Shown here piece by piece: positions 25,438 to 33,052 of a DNA stretch of 64,000 nt. Origin of the DNA: Zoogloea sp016790385 (lineage in GTDB: Bacteria; Pseudomonadota; Gammaproteobacteria; Burkholderiales; Rhodocyclaceae); the NCBI RefSeq assembly GCF_041916735.1, contig NZ_JAYRYY010000019.1; one strand, 5' to 3'. The position numbers were made by a program, and so were the translations under genes. The notes under the pieces were generated by a model, which was given only the letters and a program-made list of their open reading frames with translations, did not search any database and was not told where the DNA came from. Numbering within the stretch: the stretch's first letter is position 1; every line of letters begins with the position of its first letter.

Positions 25438-26250
25438 ATGAAGTCTTCGCCCTCCCTGCTTCGTCTTGCCCTGATCGCCGGTCTGCTCACCCAGGCCCCT
25501 GCCTTTGCCGCAGAGCCGGCCAAGGCCTCGCCCTTGGGCAAGCCGGTGGCAACCGTCAATGGCGTCGTGATCCCCCAGGCTGCGTATGATCTGCTCGCCG
25601 CCCGCGTCAAGGCCCAGGGAGCCCAGGACAGCCCGCAGCTTGCCGCCGACCTGCGTGGCCGCCTGATCCAGGCCGAGCTGCTCAACCAGGCCGCCAAGAA
25701 GAAGAACCTGGACCGCAAGCCCGAGGTTTCCCTGCAACTGGACATGGCCCGCCAGCAGATCATGGCCAGCACCTACGTGGCCGAGTACGTCCAGAGCCAC
25801 CCGATCAGCGACGCCGCCGCCAAGGCCGAATACGACCGCATCGTGGCCCAGGCCGGCGGCAAGGAATACAAGTCCCGCCACATCCTGGTGAAGGACGAAA
25901 AGGAAGCCCTCGACATCATCGAACGCCTGAAGATGGGCGAGAAGATGGAGAAGCTGGCCACCCTGTCCCTCGACCCGGGCTCCAAGGACAAGGGCGGCGA
26001 GCTGGGTTGGGCGGTACCGGGCGGCTTCGTCGAGCCCTTCGGCAAGGCCCTCGCCACCCTCACCCCGGGCACCTACACCCAGACCCCGGTGCAGACCCAG
26101 TTCGGCTATCACATCATCCAGCTCGACGAAGTCCGCGACCTTAAGGCCCCGAGCTTCGAAGAGACCAAGCCCCAGATCATCCAGCGTCTACAGGCCCAGG
26201 GTGTGGACCAGCACATCCAGGAACTGGCCAAGGCTGCCAAGATCAACTGA
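25438..26250 (+). CDS. Periplasmic parvulin-type peptidyl-prolyl isomerase
   Basis: Encodes 270 residues. A signal peptide (ALIAGLLTQAPAFAAEP) is followed by a SurA-like helical N-terminal part (NGVVIPQAAYDLLAARV, LIQAELLNQAAKKKNL) and a parvulin domain: KSRHILVKDEKEA, SKDKGGELGWAVPGGFVEPF, TPVQTQFGYHIIQLDEVR. It assists folding of exported proteins. It stands alone with its own upstream region and a strong terminator. PrsA/PpiC-like; only one parvulin domain, so not SurA itself. Confidence 0.9.
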   Translation: MKSSPSLLRLALIAGLLTQAPAFAAEPAKASPLGKPVATVNGVVIPQAAYDLLAARVKAQGAQDSPQLAADLRGRLIQAELLNQAAKKKNLDRKPEVSLQLDMARQQIMASTYVAEYVQSHPISDAAAKAEYDRIVAQAGGKEYKSRHILVKDEKEALDIIERLKMGEKMEKLATLSLDPGSKDKGGELGWAVPGGFVEPFGKALATLTPGTYTQTPVQTQFGYHIIQLDEVRDLKAPSFEETKPQIIQRLQAQGVDQHIQELAKAAKIN

Positions 26251-26280
26251 TCTTCGACACCACCCAGCCTCACCCCATGC

Positions 26281-26308
26281 AAAACGGGAGCCCGCGGGCT
26301 CCCGTTTT
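26281..26308 (+). terminator. Strong intrinsic terminator after the parvulin gene (bidirectional)
   Basis: AAAACGGGAGCCC (26281-26293) pairs perfectly with 26296-26308, which ends in TTTT. The symmetrical A and T tracts let it also stop tpx transcription coming from the right. Confidence 0.9.
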
Positions 26309-26329
26309 ACTTGACTGCGCGACGGCTCG

Positions 26330-26450
26330 GAGGGTGTTATGAAACCGTAGCGAGCGGTTCAAGTTCGCCCCGAGAAGCGCAACCGTATATAGATACGGTG
26401 AGTATCGCAGGGGTGAAAGCGGGCCGCGCAGTCGATTGATTCACACCCGA
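26330..26450 (+). repeat. Dispersed repeat family, copy B (full length)
   Basis: Starts GAGGGTGTTATGAAACCGTA and ends TTCACACCCGATC; aligns end to end with the reverse complement of 12561-12681. The internal hairpin reads ACCGTAT/ATACGGT with loop ATAG (26382-26399), a compensated change from CCGTAC/GTACGG in copy A. It ends exactly at the tpx stop codon. Confidence 0.85.
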
Positions 26451-26954
26451 TCAGGCCAGTGCAGCCAGGGCGGCGGCATAGTCGGGCTCGTTCTTGATCT
26501 CGCCCACCAGCTCGCTGTGCACAACCTTATCGTTCTCGTCCAGCACCACCACGGCACGCGCGGTCAAGCCGGCCAGGGGGCCGCTGGCCAGGGCCACACC
26601 GTAGTCCTGGGCAAAGGCGCCGCCCCGCAGGGTGGACAGGGTGACCACGTTGTTCAGGCCTTCGGCGCCGCAGAAACGGCTCTGGGCGAAGGGCAGATCG
26701 GCGGAGATGCACAACACCACGGTGTTGGCCACGTCAGAGGCGGCCTGGTTGAACTTGCGCACCGAGGTGGCGCAGGTGGGGGTGTCGACGCTCGGGAAGA
26801 TGTTGAGCACCTTGCGCTTGCCGGCAAAGCTGGCCAGCGGGGTGTCGGCGAGGTCCTTGGCGACGAGGGAGAAGGCCGGGGCGGTCTGGCCCTTGGCGGG
26901 AAGATTGCCTTCGACTTGCACGGGGTTGCCGCCAAGGGTAACGGTACTGGACAT
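26451..26954 (-). CDS. tpx: Thiol peroxidase Tpx (2-Cys peroxiredoxin)
   Basis: Encodes 167 residues. Reduces hydrogen and alkyl peroxides using thioredoxin. The peroxidatic cysteine is in FPSVDTPTCATSVRKFN and the resolving cysteine in SADLPFAQSRFCGAEG, both in the positions expected for Tpx. The start MSSTVTLGGNPVQVEG and length match the family. A repeat element abuts its 3' end. Its upstream 130 bp separate it from the cytochrome cluster, which runs in the same direction. Confidence 0.95.
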   Translation of the reverse strand: MSSTVTLGGNPVQVEGNLPAKGQTAPAFSLVAKDLADTPLASFAGKRKVLNIFPSVDTPTCATSVRKFNQAASDVANTVVLCISADLPFAQSRFCGAEGLNNVVTLSTLRGGAFAQDYGVALASGPLAGLTARAVVVLDENDKVVHSELVGEIKNEPDYAAALAALA

Positions 26955-27083
26955 GAGAGGACTCCTGGGGATCAGTGATGTTGTTGTAGGCCGGCTCGCC
27001 ATGCGGCGGACAGGGCGCACCATGTTAGGGCCTACGGCGCCCCGGTGCCAGCCCCTCCGACGGTTTTCCCGCAGTGATCACCC

Positions 27084-28568
27084 TCACAGCGTCTTCAGAT
27101 ACTCGACGAGTGCATCCTTGTCGGCCGCCGGGAGGCCGGTGCCGAACTCATGGCCCTGGTTACCACTCCCTTTCTCGGCCACGTCCATGCGCGTGCCGAC
27201 CCGTTTCGCCTCGTCGCCATCGGTGACGAAACCCACCTTGGCCGGGTCGTACACGTCGTAGCCGCGCCAGAACACCCGCGGGCGGCGTTCCACCGGTTCG
27301 AGCAGATCGCGCAGGGTGGGCACGGCGCCGTTGTGAAGATAGGGGGCGCGCAGCCAGATGCCATCCAGGAAGGGGATCTTGTAGCCCGGCAGGTCTTCCT
27401 CCACCAGGCCCTTGCGGGTGATGCCCATGGCGGCCACCACCCGGTTGGCCTCGACGGCCGAGGCCTTGTCCCAGGTTTCCAGGCGCCCCGGGTCGGTGCC
27501 GACCTCGGTCAGGGGGATTCGCGTGCCGGTGCGTGGGCTGGCGTGGCAGGCGGCGCACTGGGCGTCGAACACCACCTTGCCGGCCGCCGCCCGGGTCGCG
27601 TCCACCGGGAAGGGATAGACCGGCGGAGCGAGGGCACTGAGGTAGTCCTGCAACCACTTCACCTGCGACAGGAAGTCGGCCTTGTCGGCGGGCGGCGCAC
27701 CGAGTACACCCAGGGCCGAATCAATGACCACCGAATGCACGTCGTGGGTGTCACCCGCGTAGTTGGGGTGCTGCCCGGCCTCGGCCTTGTACTTGGCCAG
27801 GTTCCACACCGCGGGGATGTCGGCGGGGCCGAAGCGGTCGTCCATGGGCGCCTTGAGCATGAAGTAGCGGGTCAGGTTCATGCCGTCGTCCCGCCCGCGC
27901 CCCCATTCCGGAAAGTCCGGGCGGAAGATCCAGGCAAACTGGGCCTCCCGCTCGAGCAGGCGCTTGCGGGTCACCGGGATGATCACGAAGCGGTAGAGCA
28001 GCTGATCGATCACGTCCAGGTGCGTCACCCGGTTGATCTCGGCCATCAGGATGTCGGCATCGAAGCGCGGGTCCCGGGCACATTCGATGAGCAGGCGGAA
28101 GAAGTTCTCGATATTCACCGTGTGCCCCGGCCCGCCGCTGACGAAGACCGGGTTCGAATCGGCGCTGCGCCGGTAGCTGGTGGTATGGCAGGCGGCGCAG
28201 TTGTTGCCCACCCGGGGAAAACCGATGGTCTTCTTGGTGAAACCGACGGGCAGCTCCTGCCCCTGCTCCCAGGCCACGCCCAGGGCGGCGTAGCCACCCG
28301 CCACCTGCTGGCCGTCCTGGCGGAACTTCTCGGGAAAGACCCGGGGCAGCACGTAGAAGATCCAGTAGGGCACACCGGCATCGTGTTCGGCGCCGATGGA
28401 GCCATAGCGGAAGCGGCTCTCCGCCGATTCGAAGACCCACGCCGGCTGGGGCTCCTGACGGAAGCCGCGGCTCCAGCCCAGATAGGCGCCCGCCACCAGC
28501 AGCAGGATCAGGGCGGCAAGGGCGGCGCGCAGCCACCTGCGCCGCTGGGGAGTGAGGGCAAAGGACAT
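27084..28568 (-). CDS. Membrane-anchored dihaem cytochrome c (last gene of cytochrome cluster)
   Basis: Encodes 494 residues. One N-terminal transmembrane helix (residues about 13-31) tethers it to the periplasmic side. Haem motifs CAACH lie at 124-128 and 338-342. The conserved block DGIWLRAPYLHNGAVPTLRD with RPRVFWRGYDVYDP follows, reminiscent of RoxA/RoxB-type dihaem oxygenases and cytochrome c peroxidase relatives. The next gene upstream encodes a paralogue with both haems at nearly the same residue numbers. Substrate and electron partner are unknown. Gap to the upstream gene is 13 bp. Confidence 0.82.
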   Translation of the reverse strand: MSFALTPQRRRWLRAALAALILLLVAGAYLGWSRGFRQEPQPAWVFESAESRFRYGSIGAEHDAGVPYWIFYVLPRVFPEKFRQDGQQVAGGYAALGVAWEQGQELPVGFTKKTIGFPRVGNNCAACHTTSYRRSADSNPVFVSGGPGHTVNIENFFRLLIECARDPRFDADILMAEINRVTHLDVIDQLLYRFVIIPVTRKRLLEREAQFAWIFRPDFPEWGRGRDDGMNLTRYFMLKAPMDDRFGPADIPAVWNLAKYKAEAGQHPNYAGDTHDVHSVVIDSALGVLGAPPADKADFLSQVKWLQDYLSALAPPVYPFPVDATRAAAGKVVFDAQCAACHASPRTGTRIPLTEVGTDPGRLETWDKASAVEANRVVAAMGITRKGLVEEDLPGYKIPFLDGIWLRAPYLHNGAVPTLRDLLEPVERRPRVFWRGYDVYDPAKVGFVTDGDEAKRVGTRMDVAEKGSGNQGHEFGTGLPAADKDALVEYLKTL

Positions 28569-28581
28569 GGCGGGCTCCCGG

Positions 28582-30099
28582 TCAGAAAGTCTTCAGGTAT
28601 TCGACGAGGGCGAGCTTGTCGTCGGCGGAGAGTTCGGTGCCATAGGCCCGGCCCTCGTGGCCGCCGTTGCCGTTGCCCGGCTCGGCGGTGTCAAGCCGAA
28701 ACAAGGCACGCCCCTGGGCCGCGGGCTGATCGGAGACGAAGCCCACCTTGTGCGGGTCAAACACGTCGTTGCCACGCCAGAACACCTTCGGCCGGCGTTC
28801 CGCGGGTTCGAGCAGATCGCGCAGGCTGGGCACCGAGCCGTTGTGCAGGTAGGGCGCCCGCAGCCAGATGCCGTCCAGGGGCATGTTGGCGTAGCCGTGG
28901 GTCTTGCGGAACTGGGTGAAACGCCAGGGGTAGCCGGCATACAGGGTGGCCTGATTCACCGCCAGGGTGTAGGTGTAGGAATCCAGGCGGCGGCGGTCGG
29001 TGCCGATCTCGGCCAGGGGCGTGACCCGGCCCACGTCGGGGCCGCTGAAATCCCGCCCACTGGCGCCGTGGCAGGCGGCGCAGTATTCCTTGTAGATCGG
29101 CGCACCCCGGGCGGCGAGGGCTTGATCCACCGGGAAAAACTTGCTGAAGGCCGGCGGCTCGGCGTCGAGGATCCACTCCTCCACCCGACGGATGCGCGGC
29201 AGGTCGATGGTGGGCGGCGTGGTGCCGGTGCCGAAGGCGGCGCTCTTGTTGCGCTCGGTCATGTCGGTGTTGTTGCCATCCCAGTGCAGCTCCATGGCGC
29301 GGGGTTCCCGGCGCGGGCGTTGCAGCCACAGGGACGGAAAGTCGGCCGGGGCATCAAACTCCTTGGGGTCGAGGCGGTGCATCGGAAAGTTGAAAATCAC
29401 CTTGGCCGAGTTGAAGGTATCCACCCGCCCCGGCCCCCACGGCTTCTGCTCGAAAACCCACTCGAAGCGGCCCTTCAGGGCCAGCACCCGGTCACGCATG
29501 ATGGCGATGGCCGCGGGGTACACGAGGTAGCGGTCGAGCAGGTCCAGATCAGCGCCCTGGCGCTGGATCTCGGGGATCAGGTATTCCTTGGCGAACCGCG
29601 GGTCGGCGGCGCAGCGGAAGAAGAACTCTTCGAAGGCCTTCATGTTGAACTGGGCCGCCGGCATGCCCGGCACCAGCACCGGTGGCTGGTCTGCGGCGGT
29701 GCGCACGGTGCTGGTGTGGCATACGGCGCAGTTGACGAAGACCCGGTCAACACCCTGGTAGCGGCGGCGCGACGTGCCCACCGGCAGGTCGCGCAGGCTG
29801 CCGTCGGGCTTTTTTTCATAGAGCATGCCGATGGACTGGTAGCCGGGCCCCGGCAGGTATTGGCCACATACCTCAGGCAGCGCACGCCATATCCAGTACG
29901 GAAAACCCATCTCATGCTCGCCCCCGGTGGAGCCGTACTTGAAGTGCTCCACCGGGTCGGCGTAATCCACCGGGATGTCGCCCCCGAAACGCCCGGCCAG
30001 CCACAGCAGCACGGCCGCCGGCAGCAGCACCGTGAAGGCAAACAGGAACAGGAAGCGCCGCTTCCAGCGTGCGGGGGGAATCACGGCTCGGTGGGGCAT
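28582..30099 (-). CDS. Membrane-anchored dihaem cytochrome c (paralogue)
   Basis: Encodes 505 residues from ATG 30099 preceded by GAGGAGG. N-terminal anchor helix at about 15-36; haem motifs CAVCH at 124-128 and CAACH at 340-344. It shares the block DGIWLRAPYLHNGSVPSLRD and KVFWRGNDVFDPHKVGFV with the downstream gene product, and both begin with a matching FKYGSTGGEHEMGFPYWI-type segment, so the pair arose by tandem duplication. Probably a periplasmic electron carrier or dihaem oxidase. The start is separated from the upstream stop by 17 bp. Confidence 0.82.
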   Translation of the reverse strand: MPHRAVIPPARWKRRFLFLFAFTVLLPAAVLLWLAGRFGGDIPVDYADPVEHFKYGSTGGEHEMGFPYWIWRALPEVCGQYLPGPGYQSIGMLYEKKPDGSLRDLPVGTSRRRYQGVDRVFVNCAVCHTSTVRTAADQPPVLVPGMPAAQFNMKAFEEFFFRCAADPRFAKEYLIPEIQRQGADLDLLDRYLVYPAAIAIMRDRVLALKGRFEWVFEQKPWGPGRVDTFNSAKVIFNFPMHRLDPKEFDAPADFPSLWLQRPRREPRAMELHWDGNNTDMTERNKSAAFGTGTTPPTIDLPRIRRVEEWILDAEPPAFSKFFPVDQALAARGAPIYKEYCAACHGASGRDFSGPDVGRVTPLAEIGTDRRRLDSYTYTLAVNQATLYAGYPWRFTQFRKTHGYANMPLDGIWLRAPYLHNGSVPSLRDLLEPAERRPKVFWRGNDVFDPHKVGFVSDQPAAQGRALFRLDTAEPGNGNGGHEGRAYGTELSADDKLALVEYLKTF

Positions 30100-30116
30100 G
30101 GATGCCTCCTCGGGGG

Positions 30117-32138
30117 TCAGCGATCGGGGGCCAGGCACGGGCGCAAAGCCTCGTAGCCCCTGGCCAGCAGGGTTTCGGGATCGGGGTCGCGCCCACTCTC
30201 GGCTTTCAGCATGGCCGCCACCCGGGCCTCCAGGGCAGCCCGTTCGGGGCTCGCCGCCCAGGCTGCGGCATGGCTGCGGAAGGCCGGCAGCAGGGTTTCA
30301 GGGGGCATCGGCGTCTTGGCCCGGGCAGTGTGGGGCAGACGGGCCATGGCCAGGCGCACATAGATGCGCGGGGCGCACTGACGAATGCGGGTTTCCAGGG
30401 TGTTGGCCGGCCCGAGCAGGAAGTTGGGCGGAAAGGACTCGGCGCTCAGGTGGCAGGCGGCGCACCAGGCATGGAAACCGGCAAGATCGGCGGGCACCCC
30501 GGCCACAGCCGGGGCGCCGTCGGCGGGCCGCTCCAGCCGGGCCGGAGGCCAGGTCCGCTCCGCCGGGGCGGGCTGCGGATCGCCCAAGGCGTCGAGCAGG
30601 GCCGCCACCAGGGCGCGGCGCGGAAAGGGCTGTTCTCCCAGCAAGGCCGGGGAGAGGCGGGAAACGGCGGCGGCCAGTGCCTGGCTGTCGGCCCGCAGGC
30701 GCAGATGCAGGGGGCCTTCACCGCCGCGCAGCCCGCTTGCATCGACGCGCTCGAGGACATCGCCGCCGGCCAGACGCAGCTCCGGGCGGGCGCTCAGGGC
30801 AAAGGGGGCACGCGGAGCCTCACCCGCCAAACTCAGCTGAAGAATGCGTCGGCCGGCAGCGTCCAGGGTGAGGCTGGCGCCCCCGCTCCCCCGGCAGCGG
30901 GACGCCCGCGATGCGGCTACGGCTTCACAGCGGAGGGTGTGTTCGATGCGCGGCAGCGCCCCGCCCCGCCGGGCCAGGGCGGCCTGAAGACGCATCCAGT
31001 GACCATCGGCCACAAACTCGGCCACCCCGGCCACCGCCTCGCGAACTGCCTCGGGCGCATCGGCCCGCCACACCGTATCGGGCGGGCGCGGCAGCAGGGG
31101 GTCGAAGGCCACAGCGACGTGGGCGCGGGCGACGCGCGCGGAGGGGTCGTCCGGCCAGACGGCCAGGCCTTGCATGGGGTTGCGATTGGGCAGGTCGGGG
31201 CGCCCCAGGGCCAGCCCGTCGGGCCAACGCCTCGCCGCATTGCGGCGCAGGGTGGCGGCGGCCTCGGGGTCGATGGCGGCCTCGGGCGGCAGGCTCAGGC
31301 CATCGGCCAGGCGCAGACGCAGGGCCGCCACAAAAAGCCCCGCGCGGCATTGCTGTCCGGCTGCCGCCGGGCCGCAGCCCTCCTGCCACAGGCGCTGGGT
31401 CAGGGCGAGACGGTTGGCCCTGCGCACGGCGTTGTCGATGGCGTAGGGCATGTCCACACCGCGGGCCGGGGCGATGCCATGGAAGCTGCGCCCCTCCGCC
31501 GCCAGCCGGGCGGCAATGGCCGGGTTGGCATTGGTTTCGTCCCACAGGGCGCGGGAGAAGATGGGCGCCGCGTTGTGATGACAGGCCATGCAGATGTTGC
31601 GGTTGGCGTAATACACCTGCGGGCTGCCGCCGGCCCGGTAGTCCTTGACCAATTGGAACTCGAAGCGCCCGGAGCCTTCGTTGTAGCTGATCACTTCGAG
31701 CACGGCGGATTTCTCCAGGTAGCCGATGTACAGCCTGTCCTTGAGCAGCCATGGCGAGCCGGGGGCGGGCGGCGCATCCACCCCCACCACCACGCGGGGA
31801 AAGCGGAAATAGTCAGGCGCCGCGGCACTGCGCTGAAGGGAGCGCCCCAGGGGAATCAGCACGGCCTTCAGCGGCGGCAAGGCGCTGGCCGGGTCGCGGC
31901 TCACTTCGGCTTCAAGGCGGGCGAGCAGGCGCTCGAAGGGAAAGGGGATGGCGTGGGCGCCGCCGGGGGTGGCAAACAGGGCATCGAACAGGGAGCCTCC
32001 CGCCCCGGGCAGATGTTCACCGGGCCGGGCCGGGTCAGTCACCCAGGCCGGCGCTGCGGGAGCGTCAGCGGCCCACACCGGCACCATCGCGATCAGCCCA
32101 GCAACAACACAGGCCCAGCGCGCCAGGCGGCGGTTCAT
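30117..32138 (-). CDS. Exported dihaem cytochrome c-like protein of unknown function
   Basis: Encodes 673 residues. A signal peptide (ACVVAGLIAMVPVWAADA) is followed by a globular region and a first haem motif CMACH at 183-187 (YANRNICMACHHNAAPIFSR). A second, CAACH, lies near residue 565 (GFHAWCAACHLSAESFPPNF). Additional cysteines (EGCGPAAAGQQC, LRCEAVAAS, RQCAPR) may form disulphides. The body does not share the RAPYLHNG block of the two smaller cytochromes, so it is a different family. Third gene of the cluster. Confidence 0.75.
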   Translation of the reverse strand: MNRRLARWACVVAGLIAMVPVWAADAPAAPAWVTDPARPGEHLPGAGGSLFDALFATPGGAHAIPFPFERLLARLEAEVSRDPASALPPLKAVLIPLGRSLQRSAAAPDYFRFPRVVVGVDAPPAPGSPWLLKDRLYIGYLEKSAVLEVISYNEGSGRFEFQLVKDYRAGGSPQVYYANRNICMACHHNAAPIFSRALWDETNANPAIAARLAAEGRSFHGIAPARGVDMPYAIDNAVRRANRLALTQRLWQEGCGPAAAGQQCRAGLFVAALRLRLADGLSLPPEAAIDPEAAATLRRNAARRWPDGLALGRPDLPNRNPMQGLAVWPDDPSARVARAHVAVAFDPLLPRPPDTVWRADAPEAVREAVAGVAEFVADGHWMRLQAALARRGGALPRIEHTLRCEAVAASRASRCRGSGGASLTLDAAGRRILQLSLAGEAPRAPFALSARPELRLAGGDVLERVDASGLRGGEGPLHLRLRADSQALAAAVSRLSPALLGEQPFPRRALVAALLDALGDPQPAPAERTWPPARLERPADGAPAVAGVPADLAGFHAWCAACHLSAESFPPNFLLGPANTLETRIRQCAPRIYVRLAMARLPHTARAKTPMPPETLLPAFRSHAAAWAASPERAALEARVAAMLKAESGRDPDPETLLARGYEALRPCLAPDR

Positions 32139-32162
32139 TGCGGCGCTCCACCCCACCGCTCC

Positions 32163-33038
32163 TCAACCGCCGGCCGTTGCCAGCACCTTGCGGGGCTGGG
32201 TGCCCGGCCAGCAGTCTTCCTGCACCTGACCGGTCTTCACGAACGCCTCGCGGCCCTGCTCGTCCATGGCCTTGTTGTAGAGGGTGAAGTTGAGGGCAAA
32301 AGCTTTGTCGAGGTAGGCCCGGCCCAGGTAAAAGCCAGGGCGGATCATGCGGATCTCGTCGCGCACCCGCAGGCCGCGGCGGCCAGCCAGGAAGTCGGGG
32401 TTCTCCTGGTAGCCGGCGATCTCGTCGGTGAAGAAGTAGTCGATGATGATGGATTCGCGCCGGGCATCGAGCAGGCTCTGCCCGCAGTAGAGCTTGGCCG
32501 GAAAGAGCAGCCAGGTTTCCTTGCCCTCGAAATTCATCTTGGCCGGGTCGCCCTTAACCAGGCCCATTTTCTTGAGCAGGGAGAGGTCTTCGATGCGGTT
32601 CCGCAGTACCCGCTCGTTGCGGTAGAAAACCTTGCCACGCCACAGGGCTTCGCCCACATCCTCCAGCACCAGGCCCTTCAGGTGCAGGCCCATGCCGGTA
32701 AAGCCGCCGACAATCTCCGACAGGCGGAATTTGCCCGAGCCGCCCCGGGGCAGCAGGATCCTGCCGTCAAAGGCGCCGTCAGGGATGGGGCCGGCGGTGA
32801 GCCGGGCATAAATCTGGTCGATCTGTTCCTGGTCGAGGGTGGCCAGCCATTCGGGGGTGATGCGGGCGATCTCGGCGGCGGAGAGGGGGTAGGCGTAATC
32901 CACCTGGGCGAGATCCTGCTTGGAGGCGTAAGCCTTGTCCCAGGGGGCGAAGGCGATGTTGGGCTGGGGCACGTCCTTGTTACAGGCAGCGAGGCCCAGG
33001 GCGGCGCACAGGGAGAGGGCAAGTTTGCGGGCAGGCAT
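32163..33038 (-). CDS. Lipoprotein encoded within the cytochrome cluster
   Basis: Encodes 291 residues from ATG 33038 (an in-frame start 18 bp earlier is less likely). Lipobox LGLAACNKD predicts a lipidated cysteine at about residue 19. The rest has no haem motif; it contains KLYCGQSLLDARRESIIIDY and FYLGRAYLDKAFALNFTLYN, and one further Cys (EDCWPGTQ). It lies 14 bp after the large cytochrome gene and 24 bp before the 673-residue cytochrome gene, so it is co-transcribed. I do not recognise the family; an outer-membrane or inner-membrane accessory role is inferred. Confidence 0.75.
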   Translation of the reverse strand: MPARKLALSLCAALGLAACNKDVPQPNIAFAPWDKAYASKQDLAQVDYAYPLSAAEIARITPEWLATLDQEQIDQIYARLTAGPIPDGAFDGRILLPRGGSGKFRLSEIVGGFTGMGLHLKGLVLEDVGEALWRGKVFYRNERVLRNRIEDLSLLKKMGLVKGDPAKMNFEGKETWLLFPAKLYCGQSLLDARRESIIIDYFFTDEIAGYQENPDFLAGRRGLRVRDEIRMIRPGFYLGRAYLDKAFALNFTLYNKAMDEQGREAFVKTGQVQEDCWPGTQPRKVLATAGG

Positions 33039-33052
33039 GGCGGGGGCTCCTC